A stretch of DNA of 21,038 bases from Desulfonatronospira sp. (lineage in GTDB: Bacteria > Desulfobacterota > Desulfovibrionia > Desulfovibrionales > Desulfonatronovibrionaceae): positions 1-21,038 of the forward strand of contig PWSL01000139.1 in the NCBI GenBank assembly GCA_003563255.1, given 5' to 3'. This document shows, one piece after another, positions 13,883 to 21,038 of this stretch. Numbering within the stretch: the first letter of the stretch is position 1; each line of letters begins with the position of its first letter. The notes under the pieces were generated by a model. The model made no database searches. It had not been told where the DNA came from and saw nothing but the letters and a program-made list of their open reading frames with translations. The translations under genes were made by a program, and so were the position numbers.

Positions 13883-15175
13883 ATGATAGAAAGATATACA
13901 AAAAAGGAAATGGGCGAACTATGGACCCAGGAAAACAGGTTCCGGGCCTGGCTGGAGGTGGAGCTGGCCATATGCGAGGCCTGGCATGAGCTGGGAGCCA
14001 TCCCTGCAGGGGACATGGAAAACATTCGCTCCAGGGCGGACTTTGAACTGCATCGCATACTGGAGATAGAAGAAAGGACCAAACATGATGTCATTGCTTT
14101 TTTATCCGCAGTGGAAGAAAAGGTAGGATCCTCCGCCCGCTACATCCATCTCGGATGCACCTCGTCTGATATTGTTGATACCGCCAATGCACTTCTCCTG
14201 TACAGGGCCGGGAAAATTATCGCCAAAGCTCTGGAAGAGCTTATGGAGTCTTTGTCCGGACTGTCCCGGCGCTACAGGGGCCGGCTCATGATGGGGCGCA
14301 CCCACGGCATTCACGCCGAACCTATAAGTTTCGGACAGAAAATGGCCGGCTTCTACGCAGAAATGCGCAGGCACCAGGTTCGATGGGAGGCTTCCCTGGA
14401 GCAGATCCGGGTTGGAAAGATATCCGGTGCTGTGGGCACCTATGCCCACCTGGATCCGGAGTTGGAAGAACGGGCCTGCAAAAAGCTGGGACTGGAGGTA
14501 GACCCTGTTTCCACACAGATTGTGCAAAGAGACCGCTATGCCGATTATTTCACCACTCTTGCCCTGATGGCAGGCGGCATTGAGCGCTTGTGCGTGGAAC
14601 TCAGGCATTTGCAGCGCACCGAAGTCCTGGAGGCCGAAGAAGGGTTTACCAAAGGCCAGAAGGGATCATCCGCCATGCCCCACAAGAAAAATCCCATTTC
14701 CGCCGAAAATCTTACCGGGCTTTCACGCCTGGTGCGCAGCAATGCGCTGGCGTCCATGGAAAACATGGCCCTGTGGCATGAGCGCGACATCAGTCATTCC
14801 TCGGTGGAAAGGGTAATCATGCCGGATTCCACTATCCTGATGCACTACATGCTTACCCGGCTCAAGGGGGTTCTGGACAGGCTGCAGATTAACGAATCCA
14901 ACATGGAGCACAACCTGGACCTGTCCATGGGCCTGTACTTTTCCCAGAGAGTCCTTCTGGCCCTGGTGGAGAAGGGGCTGGAACGGCAAGAGGCCTACGA
15001 ACTGGTACAGGAGGATGCCATGTACTGCTGGGACCACAAGATAAATTTTCCGGACAGGGTCCGTGAAAATCAGAAAGTCCTTGAGCATCTTACCCAGGGA
15101 GAACTGGACCAGATATTTGACAGGGGATACTATCTCAAACACGAAGATCTGGTTTATAAAAGGGTGTTTAATTAG
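13883..15175 (+). CDS. purB: Adenylosuccinate lyase
   Basis: A 430-residue enzyme of the fumarase/aspartase superfamily. It catalyses two steps of purine synthesis: SAICAR to AICAR plus fumarate, and adenylosuccinate to AMP plus fumarate. Signature elements are HLGCTSSDIVDTANA (89-103), MGRTHG (137-142, with the catalytic histidine) and the mobile signature loop GSSAMPHKKNP (261-271) carrying the catalytic serine. The length is the usual 430 for the short bacterial form. The RBS is weak: only GAGG about 19 bases upstream. Even so, the ATG is the natural start because the family begins MIERYT. The stop codon shares a base with the pyrE start, indicating a coupled operon. Confidence 0.96.
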   Translation: MIERYTKKEMGELWTQENRFRAWLEVELAICEAWHELGAIPAGDMENIRSRADFELHRILEIEERTKHDVIAFLSAVEEKVGSSARYIHLGCTSSDIVDTANALLLYRAGKIIAKALEELMESLSGLSRRYRGRLMMGRTHGIHAEPISFGQKMAGFYAEMRRHQVRWEASLEQIRVGKISGAVGTYAHLDPELEERACKKLGLEVDPVSTQIVQRDRYADYFTTLALMAGGIERLCVELRHLQRTEVLEAEEGFTKGQKGSSAMPHKKNPISAENLTGLSRLVRSNALASMENMALWHERDISHSSVERVIMPDSTILMHYMLTRLKGVLDRLQINESNMEHNLDLSMGLYFSQRVLLALVEKGLERQEAYELVQEDAMYCWDHKINFPDRVRENQKVLEHLTQGELDQIFDRGYYLKHEDLVYKRVFN

Positions 15176-15750
15176 TGCAGACTTCAGATCTAAAGGCCAG
15201 GCTGGCTGGACTGCTGTATCACAAATCCTATCAGGAAGGCGATTTTATCCTTACTTCCGGTAAAAAAAGCGATTATTATTTCGATTGCAAGCAGACAGCT
15301 CTGCATCCTGAGGGAGCTTATCTACTTGGCCGGATCTTCCTGGACATGCTGTACAAATGTGCAGAATATCCGGATGGAGCAGGCGGCATGACCCTTGGTG
15401 CCGATCCTCTGGTAAGCGCGGTTACTGTCATGTCTTACCTCGACAACCGTCCCCTGCCCGGTTTTATAGTCCGCAAAGAGCCCAAGGGTCATGGTACAGG
15501 ACAGTTCCTGGAAGGCATGGCCAATTTCTATCCAGGGCAGAAGGTGTGTCTTCTGGAGGATGTAATAACCACCGGCGGGACTCTTCTTACAGCCTGTCAA
15601 AGGGTCAGTGATGCAGGGCTGGAGGTCAAGCTCATTCTATGCGTGCTGGACCGTCAGGAGGGCGGTACCGAAAACATACTCCAGGCCGGATATGACCTGC
15701 AATGCATATTCACCCGCAATAGCCTGCTGGAGGCAGCCAAAGGTGCATGA
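15175..15750 (+). CDS. pyrE: Orotate phosphoribosyltransferase
   Basis: A 191-residue type I phosphoribosyltransferase that joins orotate and PRPP to form OMP in pyrimidine synthesis. The PRPP-binding motif LLEDVITTGGT is at 126-136. GLLYHKSYQEGDFILTSGKK (12-31), DYYFDCK and the flexible-loop region RKEPKGHGTG (100-109) are typical of OPRTase. The GTG start at 15175 overlaps the purB TAG by one base (TAGTG), with AGGG 10 bases upstream, so expression is probably coupled to purB. The length is in the usual range of about 185-215. The lipoprotein gene follows with no gap. Confidence 0.95.
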   Translation: MQTSDLKARLAGLLYHKSYQEGDFILTSGKKSDYYFDCKQTALHPEGAYLLGRIFLDMLYKCAEYPDGAGGMTLGADPLVSAVTVMSYLDNRPLPGFIVRKEPKGHGTGQFLEGMANFYPGQKVCLLEDVITTGGTLLTACQRVSDAGLEVKLILCVLDRQEGGTENILQAGYDLQCIFTRNSLLEAAKGA

Positions 15751-16332
15751 ATGCCATTCTGGTGCAAGCTGCTTATTCTCATTGGAATAGCGACCATTAT
15801 TAGCTCCTGCCAGGGGCACAGGGCGACTGATTTTTTATGGCCGGAACTGGGGGATTCTTACATACAGACCACCAGCGATTGGACCAGACAGGATTCTTTG
15901 CATTCAGGACTGGATACCATGATTATCGCTAGGGCTACATACAAAAGTCCGGAATGGATGCAGGCTTATGCCGAAAAGAAGGCCTCTGATTATGGCCTCA
16001 CAGAAGATGAGAAAACCAAGCTGCAGGAGGACCTGCAATATTCTCTGCAACAGGAGACAGAAATATTTCTGGCCCTTTTCAAGGGTGACAAGGCCCGGAG
16101 CAGGCTGGTCTTTGAGGACCCTTTGTGGTCCATATTTGTGCTGAAAAATGATAAAAAATTATATCCTCTTGAGGTGCGGGAAAGCAGGGAGCCACTTGCC
16201 AAGCTGAAATCCTTCTACCCGTACGCCAACAGATGGCAGGATCATTATGTCCTGAGATTTCCTGCGTTACAGGCAGATTCTTTTGAACTGGTCATGTCCG
16301 GACCTTTGGGCAGAATTGAACTCAGCTGGTGA
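15751..16332 (+). CDS. Putative lipoprotein of unknown function
   Basis: I do not recognise a family. The 193-residue product begins with a hydrophobic signal segment and a lipobox-like ISSC with Cys20, so it is probably a lipidated envelope protein. The mature part is mixed, with a helical, charged region (about residues 70-105, including EKTKLQEDLQYSLQQETE) and a C-terminal beta-like end (RFPALQ to RIELSW). The ATG directly follows the pyrE stop (TGAATG), with AAAGGTG 5 bases upstream inside pyrE. Its downstream partner is an L,D-transpeptidase-like gene, which points to an envelope role. The neighbours give the only functional clue. Confidence 0.75.
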   Translation: MPFWCKLLILIGIATIISSCQGHRATDFLWPELGDSYIQTTSDWTRQDSLHSGLDTMIIARATYKSPEWMQAYAEKKASDYGLTEDEKTKLQEDLQYSLQQETEIFLALFKGDKARSRLVFEDPLWSIFVLKNDKKLYPLEVRESREPLAKLKSFYPYANRWQDHYVLRFPALQADSFELVMSGPLGRIELSW

Positions 16333-16339
16333 GGTGTTC

Positions 16340-17605
16340 TTGAGGACAGTCATTCTTTTACTCTTGCTTTTTACCTGGCCCTTGCCGGCCCAGGCCTGGC
16401 AACCCGTCATCACAGGCAACTCCAAAGCCCCTGAAAGGCTTTTGGTGGTGGACAAGAAAAACCAGTCTTTTTTTGTTTTTTCCAATAAAAGCCCTTTGAT
16501 AAAAGAATATCAGTGGCAGTGCACTACCGGAGAAGGCCTGGGGGATAAGGAACTGGAAGGAGACCTAAAGACCCCGGAAGGCATATATTTCATTGAGCGA
16601 AAAATTGACACCAGTTACATGGACCGGGAACTTTACGGGGAAATGGGTCTGACACTGAACTATCCCAACCCTGTGGACAGGGCTAAGGGCAAGACAGGCT
16701 TCGGCATCTGGATACATGGCCGGGGAAAGGAAGTCGTGCCTTTTGATACAGAGGGATGTGTGGCCATGGATATGAAATATATGTATAAACTGGAGGAAAT
16801 GGTCAAGCCGTGGTATACTCCGGTGATTATAACATCCACCATGGAGTGGATTCCTGACGAGATAGAGCTGGAAAAGTCACGGAAAATCGCCGATCTGAGC
16901 AGAAACTGGGCCCGGGCCTGGGCTGATGCAGCGGACGACTACTTTTCTTTTTATGCTCCGGACGAGTTTTCCAGAAGCAGTGCTCAGAGTTTTTCAAGTT
17001 TCAGGGACCACAAGAAGAGCCTTTTTCAGGCATATGACTGGATAGATGTATTTATAGAAGACCCCAAGGTGCTGCAGGGTCCGGATTACTGGGTGAGTTA
17101 CTTCGGACAGATTTTCAATTCATCCGGTTTTTTTTCCGGGGGAATTAAAAGGCTGTACTGGCAGAAGGACGAATCCGGGCAACTCAGGATAGTCGGCGAA
17201 GAGTTTCGCAATCTGAATAAGCCGGGCCTCCTGGATAATTATCGCCTTAAGCGGGGGGAAGAACTTGAGCAGGTTCTGGAAAAATGGCGCAAGGCCTGGC
17301 TGAAGGCTGATGTTGATAAATATGCCTCATTTTACCACCAGGGCGCTGTTCAAAATAATTTAACCGGTCTGGATAATATATTATCCCAGAAAAGGGATCT
17401 CTGGAGCAGGGGTCATGTTCCGGCTTCCATCGAAATCTCGCAGGTGCAGACGGAGGTGAGCGAAAACAGTTTTGAAATCAGCTTCAAGCAGGCATACTCC
17501 AGCAAAACCGGTTACCGGGACAAGGGTTTTAAAACCCTCAGCCTGGTCCCGAAAGCAGGCGGTAACTGGCTGATTTTGCATGAAGACTGGACAGAGATCA
17601 GATAA
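16340..17605 (+). CDS. L,D-transpeptidase/carboxypeptidase-like (YkuD) protein with two NTF2-like domains
   Basis: A secreted YkuD-family peptidoglycan enzyme candidate. From the TTG at 16340 it has 421 residues, starting with a signal peptide (MRTVILLLLL to AQAW). The YkuD domain covers about 31-175. It includes TGEGLGDKELEGDLKTPEG and the catalytic segment WIHGRGKEVVPFDTEGCVAM, with His126 and Cys140; the canonical S/T-H-G-C is here T-E-G-C. Two related NTF2/SnoaL-like modules follow (about 189-293 and 311-421), each beginning with a Trp-Ala-rich helix. A C-terminal NTF2-like domain occurs in the L,D-carboxypeptidases Csd6 and Pgp2 that shape helical cells. The start is uncertain: GTG 16334 or TTG 16283 in frame are alternatives, and GAGGTG sits 3 bases before 16340. 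Confidence 0.82.
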   Translation: MRTVILLLLLFTWPLPAQAWQPVITGNSKAPERLLVVDKKNQSFFVFSNKSPLIKEYQWQCTTGEGLGDKELEGDLKTPEGIYFIERKIDTSYMDRELYGEMGLTLNYPNPVDRAKGKTGFGIWIHGRGKEVVPFDTEGCVAMDMKYMYKLEEMVKPWYTPVIITSTMEWIPDEIELEKSRKIADLSRNWARAWADAADDYFSFYAPDEFSRSSAQSFSSFRDHKKSLFQAYDWIDVFIEDPKVLQGPDYWVSYFGQIFNSSGFFSGGIKRLYWQKDESGQLRIVGEEFRNLNKPGLLDNYRLKRGEELEQVLEKWRKAWLKADVDKYASFYHQGAVQNNLTGLDNILSQKRDLWSRGHVPASIEISQVQTEVSENSFEISFKQAYSSKTGYRDKGFKTLSLVPKAGGNWLILHEDWTEIR

Positions 17606-18309
17606 TGGGTAAGAAATACAGCGTGCTCCTGATGCGGGACGATACCTCTGTTAGAAGGTTCAGGGTGCGTCCCTTCTGGATCAAGTTTTTTGCTCTTTTT
17701 TTTGTCATTCTGGGGATTGTTGCGGGTGCAGGGGTTTACTTCAGCGTGTTGTTTTTTCAGGAAAAAGAACAGCTGGAAACCAGGCTGCAAAGAGTATCCG
17801 GCAAACTGGAGCAGACCGCGAAAGAACTGGAGAATAAAAGAAATCTACAGGCTGTATTTGAAACCTATGAAGCCCGTGACCTGCATTCATTGTTAACTGT
17901 CCCTGATGCATACCGGGAAAGCTCAACTGTGCTGGATCTAAGTGAAGTGTTTGCATATAAAGACAAAAGGATTGTCAGTATAGATAATATTCAGGCAAGC
18001 TTCAATAATGACAGAATGAGGGTCCAGCTTGAAATCAACAACCTGATGGAAGGCGAAACAATTAGCGGCCGTGTATTTCTGCATGTTGTGCGCAGAGACG
18101 GTGGCCAGGTGGACCTGGAGCTGGAACATGAGGACCTTTACTATACCATTGCCAGGTTTAAAGAAGTGGATGTAACCTTCCAACTCCCTGGAAGCTTGGA
18201 CCCTCAAAACATTTTCGCCCTGCGCATCAAGGTCGAGAATGATGACCAGGAGCTTATCTACAGCGAGACCTTCCCCCTTTCCAATATCCTGGTGCAACGG
18301 ATTCAATAG
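17605..18309 (+). CDS. Membrane-anchored coiled-coil protein of unknown function
   Basis: No family is recognised with certainty. The 234-residue product has a short basic cytoplasmic N-terminus (MGKKYSVLLMRDD, then RRFRVRP) that resembles the N-termini of membrane-bound M23 peptidases. One membrane helix (about 25-50) and a short coiled coil (about 52-80, with EQLETRLQRVSGKLEQTAKE) follow, and then a beta-rich periplasmic domain (about 100-230). There is no M23 catalytic motif. It starts at the ATG in TAATG, overlapping the L,D-transpeptidase stop by one base, so the two are translated together and may act together in the envelope. The last 56 bases overlap the 3' end of the convergent pseudouridine synthase gene. 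Confidence 0.75.
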   Translation: MGKKYSVLLMRDDTSVRRFRVRPFWIKFFALFFVILGIVAGAGVYFSVLFFQEKEQLETRLQRVSGKLEQTAKELENKRNLQAVFETYEARDLHSLLTVPDAYRESSTVLDLSEVFAYKDKRIVSIDNIQASFNNDRMRVQLEINNLMEGETISGRVFLHVVRRDGGQVDLELEHEDLYYTIARFKEVDVTFQLPGSLDPQNIFALRIKVENDDQELIYSETFPLSNILVQRIQ

Positions 18310-19183
18310 CTTCGGCAGTCGGGGCGAAATCCCCTGTCCAGTCCGGCAACAGCCGGAATTCATGACCCGGCCAGGACAGCATACAGGCATGCAGCAGCAT
18401 CTTGCTGCACTCTCCGGTACGGCCGTATTTGCAGTCACCTATTATGGGGTGTCCGCTCAGGGAAAGCTGGACCCTGATCTGGTGAGTACGTCCTGTAAGT
18501 ATTTCTATCTCTGCCAGGGTTTTGCCCTTGCGGTTCGTTATGGCTCTGACCCTGGACAAGGCCGGTTTTCCACGGGGTGAGGACTGCATCATTTCATGGG
18601 TCTTCAGGAGCCTGTGCTCCAGCTTGACCCATCTGGAAGGCCATGGGCCATGAATCCAGGCCAGGTAGAGTTTTTGTACCCGGTTACTTTTCCATGCCTG
18701 GTGCATGCTTTTGAGCCAGGTGTAGTTTTTGGCGGCCAGAAGAAGACCGGAGGTATCCTTGTCCAGTCTGTGCACCAGGGAAGGTGAGAAATCCACTCCG
18801 GCGTAGTGCTTGCGCAGGCGAAGGACCATGTTGTCCCTGCGGGCCGAGGTACCGGAATGAACAGGTACTCCTGCGGGCTTGTTGAGGACAACAAAGTCAT
18901 TGTTTTCATGCACTATGTCCAGATCCCCGGCCCGCTGAGGATCATCTCCGGTTTCCGGATAATGAGGTGGAATACGAACCGTATCCCCGGAATATACCCG
19001 GTCGTAAGGCTTGCTTCTTTTGCTGTTGACCCTGACCTGACCGGTACGTATGAGTCGCATAATACCTGAACCTGGAAACTCTTTGCCAAGCACCCTTTTC
19101 AGGTAGGAAAAGAGTTTCTGACCCGATTCAGAAGGGGTTACACGGCACTGCCGGGCTGTCTGCTTCTGGATGTTTCCGGACAA
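18254..19183 (-). CDS. RluC/RluD-family pseudouridine synthase
   Basis: A 309-residue RNA-modifying enzyme. An S4-like RNA-binding domain lies at about 15-75 (RLIRTGQVRVN). The pseudouridine synthase domain follows: VLNKPAGVPVHSG (99-111), the catalytic HRLDKDTSGLLL (138-149) with Asp141, KLYLAWIHG, and TGRTHQIRVQLSLSGHPIIG near 230-250. Uridines in 23S rRNA are the likely target, but the exact site cannot be told. The only in-frame start before the S4 domain is a TTG at 19183, with no good Shine-Dalgarno, 8 bases after the stop of the upstream FG-GAP gene, so translation is probably coupled. The 3' end overlaps the convergent gene by 56 bases. Confidence 0.92.
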   Translation of the reverse strand: MSGNIQKQTARQCRVTPSESGQKLFSYLKRVLGKEFPGSGIMRLIRTGQVRVNSKRSKPYDRVYSGDTVRIPPHYPETGDDPQRAGDLDIVHENNDFVVLNKPAGVPVHSGTSARRDNMVLRLRKHYAGVDFSPSLVHRLDKDTSGLLLAAKNYTWLKSMHQAWKSNRVQKLYLAWIHGPWPSRWVKLEHRLLKTHEMMQSSPRGKPALSRVRAITNRKGKTLAEIEILTGRTHQIRVQLSLSGHPIIGDCKYGRTGECSKMLLHACMLSWPGHEFRLLPDWTGDFAPTAEAIESVAPGYWKGGRSRCR

Positions 19184-19191
19184 GACTGGTT

Positions 19192-20787
19192 CTAAAACTC
19201 CATTTTATAAGCCAGCAAGATGGTTCTTTGTTCCTGCATACCGGTTATGCCGGGATGGGTATTTACGCACACTACCAGTTCTTTCCGGCCGTCCCCATCT
19301 ATGTCGTAAAGACCGAAGTCTTCTATGCTGGCCTTGATGCGCCGGGTGTTCCAGTGCAGATTTAGTCCTATTTCATCCCAGAACAGGGCGTGGATCTCGC
19401 CCTCGGGAAAATTGCGGTATCTTTGAAAGACACTGGCCAGACGCCCTGAAAAGTGCTTATGGGCCAGAAGATGATATTCATCCTGGCCTTCAAACCGGGC
19501 AGTTATCAGTCTTGTGGGGATATAGTAGTAGCTTACCTCTCTTTCTCTGGGAGACGGCTGTCCCATTCCAGGCATCCTTTCGTCTGTCTCTATGCCCAGT
19601 CCTGAACCGGCATATTCCTCGCTTGTAGTATAACGTCGATTGTTGTTGGAATATACCTCCAGACGATCATTGTCTGCTACAACCACCAGGTGGTCGTCGT
19701 TTCTTGGAAGGAAGGCAAAGTTAAAGATATTGGCTTTGTCTGGCAGTGTTATGCCCCGGCCTAGTTCCGGCCCATTGCTGGTCATCATTACTTCCTGAAC
19801 GCCGCCGGGTCTGAACAACCTGGTCCCGCTCGAGAGAGGCTGCCCCACCAGGGTGTGTTTGTATTGAGGAGGTACTTTTACCACGTTCATGAAAAAAGTA
19901 ATCCTGAGATGCATCTCCTGGAACTCGTTGTTTTTAAATCCCAGGATATATGACCTGGCCCGCTTATCCTGGATTGCAGAGACTATAATTTCCTTTTCCC
20001 CGTTGTTGTTGATGTCAAGCAGGTTTATGTTGAGGTTCTGATATGTTCCCGGGGCCTCGTAAGTACTTATGTGCTGCAGGCGCTTTTCGTGCATGCGGTA
20101 GGCATGCAGCCTGCGCTGGCTCAGGATGAATATGTTTTTTTCTCCGCTTCCCTGGGTGTCGCCTACTGCCACTCCGACACTGGAGAATGGGAGAGTCTGG
20201 CTGCGCCACCTGCCGGTTGCCTGGGGATCATCCTGGAATTGAAAGTGGGGGCTGATATAGGCCTCATCTTCGGGTGGAGCTTCGGCAACCGGTCCAACAG
20301 GTGTCAAGTCTTCCAGGTCGTCTTGATCCTCAACCCCTTTAATCACCATGGCTGTAAGTTCTTGAGCCAGGTCTTCCAGGTCAGGAATGAGCTGCCCCAG
20401 TGAACTCTCCCTGTCAAGCCTTTGGCGCTCCATATCGGGGCCCACAACGTATATTTCCAGGTTGCAGATGTTATTTACAATATTGGCCACGCCGTAAACC
20501 AGAAAGTCAGCATCGAGCTGGGCGGCGATCATGAGCGCTTCATCTTCTGTGGCAGGGGGGGTGTCGACTAGCTGGTTGACTTCACCGGGGGGGATGGGCG
20601 AAGTCTGTCCAGTGCGTGTCAATCTGGAACTGAGCATGGACTGAATACCCTGTTTTAAATAGGCATATTCTTGTGGTCCATATATTTCTATGGGCATGAC
20701 TGCATATTTTTTAGGCCCATGTCCAGCCCAGACCTGGGTACTAAAGGCCAGCAAAAAAATCAGAAAAAACAGAACTATTTTTGGCAT
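19192..20787 (-). CDS. Secreted FG-GAP/VCBS-repeat protein with FlgO/CsgG-like N-terminal region
   Basis: A 531-residue exported protein. The signal peptide runs from MPKIVLFFLIF to about STQVWAG. The N-terminal region (about 25-150: KYAVMPIEIYGPQEY, then LKQGIQSMLSSRL, then LDADFLVYGV) resembles the nucleotide-binding-like fold of the FlgO/CsgG/TolB-N group. A linker is followed by beta-propeller-like repeats with Asp-rich loops such as DINNNGEKEIIV and DIDGDGRKELVV, typical of FG-GAP/VCBS calcium sites. The ATG at 20787 is preferred over the one at 20796, because GGAGG lies 9 bases before it and touches the earlier ATG. The function is unknown; surface or periplasmic structure is likely. 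It heads a two-gene unit with the pseudouridine synthase. Confidence 0.82.
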   Translation of the reverse strand: MPKIVLFFLIFLLAFSTQVWAGHGPKKYAVMPIEIYGPQEYAYLKQGIQSMLSSRLTRTGQTSPIPPGEVNQLVDTPPATEDEALMIAAQLDADFLVYGVANIVNNICNLEIYVVGPDMERQRLDRESSLGQLIPDLEDLAQELTAMVIKGVEDQDDLEDLTPVGPVAEAPPEDEAYISPHFQFQDDPQATGRWRSQTLPFSSVGVAVGDTQGSGEKNIFILSQRRLHAYRMHEKRLQHISTYEAPGTYQNLNINLLDINNNGEKEIIVSAIQDKRARSYILGFKNNEFQEMHLRITFFMNVVKVPPQYKHTLVGQPLSSGTRLFRPGGVQEVMMTSNGPELGRGITLPDKANIFNFAFLPRNDDHLVVVADNDRLEVYSNNNRRYTTSEEYAGSGLGIETDERMPGMGQPSPREREVSYYYIPTRLITARFEGQDEYHLLAHKHFSGRLASVFQRYRNFPEGEIHALFWDEIGLNLHWNTRRIKASIEDFGLYDIDGDGRKELVVCVNTHPGITGMQEQRTILLAYKMEF

Positions 20788-20796
20788 GTAAGACAT

Positions 20797-20801
20797 CCTC
20801 C
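20797..20801 (-). promoter_or_regulatory. Ribosome binding site deciding the FG-GAP gene start
   Basis: On the minus strand GGAGG is immediately followed by ATG (20796), leaving no spacing. The next in-frame ATG at 20787 is 9 bases away and is followed directly by the signal peptide, so it is the better start. Confidence 0.6.
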
Positions 20802-20876
20802 ATGTGGTGGGCTTGCCCTTGACGGTAATATGTTCATTGTCCTAGAGCAGGCAAGTGTTTGTCAATATGAATTTAA

Positions 20877-21018
20877 CACTACAGCGATACTTTATTTTAG
20901 CTGGAAGGGGACTGGCTCCCCGCACTTATTTTTATTAAAAATGATCTTGGTTTTATTGGAAAAAATAAGTGCGGGGAGAGCCAGTCCCCGCAGGTCAATC
21001 ATAAGTTTCGCTGTAGTG
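20877..21018. repeat. Complete type B repeat with symmetrical core i
   Basis: CACTACAGCGATACTTTATT through CATAAGTTTCGCTGTAGTG. Both arms are of the ACTGGCTC kind (GGGGACTGGCTCCCCGC and GCGGGGAGAGCCAGTCCCC), unlike the usual ACTGGCTC/GTGCCTGTCCCC pair. The loop is the reverse complement of that in the copies at 8647 and 10676. The flanks are TTAA (20873-20876) and GTAA (21019-21022), 3 of 4 alike. It lies upstream of the minus-strand FG-GAP gene. Confidence 0.82.
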
Positions 21019-21038
21019 GTAAGTCTTCCTTAGGAAAA

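Noticed and set aside
1..21038. CRISPR array.
   Set aside because: Repeats are palindromic, widely scattered, of different types, and not separated by uniform spacers; no cas genes were seen.
1..21038. tRNA or rRNA genes.
   Set aside because: No cloverleaf arms with a GGTTCGA-type loop or rRNA-like stretches were noticed on either strand by eye.
1..21038. A transposase or RAYT gene that could mobilise the repeats.
   Set aside because: None of the sixteen genes belongs to a transposase family; the mobilising enzyme, if it still exists, must lie elsewhere.

Overview
The window reads as a chromosomal stretch of a Gram-negative, sulfate-reducer-like deltaproteobacterium, most plausibly of the order Desulfovibrionales. 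This is an inference from the gene families (acetyl-CoA synthetase, Pit plus DUF47 phosphate uptake, DUF362 ferredoxin-like protein, FmdB-purB-pyrE neighbourhood) and was not checked against a database. It holds sixteen supportable protein genes, one of them a 38-residue basic protein. No tRNA, rRNA, CRISPR array or intact transposase gene was seen.

Layout. 257-2176 is acetyl-CoA synthetase. 2596-4536 is a two-gene phosphate uptake unit (Pit permease and its DUF47/PhoU-like partner). 4846-7347 (minus) is a PIF1-type helicase with HRDC and helix-turn-helix tails, and 7648-8361 (minus) is a SIMPL-domain protein. 9001-10266 is a FadL-type outer membrane porin and 10873-11976 is a DUF362 protein with two 4Fe-4S motifs. 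12631-12747 encodes the small basic protein and 13374-13679 an FmdB zinc ribbon protein. 13883-18309 is a tightly coupled five-gene run: purB, pyrE, a lipoprotein, an L,D-transpeptidase-like protein and a membrane-anchored coiled-coil protein. On the minus strand, 18254-19183 is an RluC/RluD-type pseudouridine synthase preceded by a secreted FG-GAP protein (19192-20787).

Almost every long intergenic gap carries a member of a modular, MITE-like and REP-like repeat family, which is the outstanding feature of the window. Three kinds of terminal inverted repeat are combined with at least three kinds of internal hairpin. The ends are type A (GTATCTGTTTAGCG), type B (CACTACAGCGAAACTTA) and type C (GTAACCATTCAGGGGG). 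The hairpin stems are core i (CCGCACTTATTTT), core ii (CCGGGACCCACTTG) and core iii (TTTTGCCG). The cores are usually framed by GGGGACTGGCTC on the left and GTGCCTGTCCCC on the right. Direct repeats at the outer edges fit target-site duplications: 8 bp for A and C, and 4 bp with central TA for B.

Elements are inserted into one another in both orders (B inside A at 2239-2522, A inside B at 12280-12575). Two loci are A/B hybrids, and several copies sit exactly at stop codons or just upstream of ribosome binding sites. No mobilising enzyme is encoded here, so these are non-autonomous elements presumably moved in trans. They may act as terminators or mRNA boundary hairpins.
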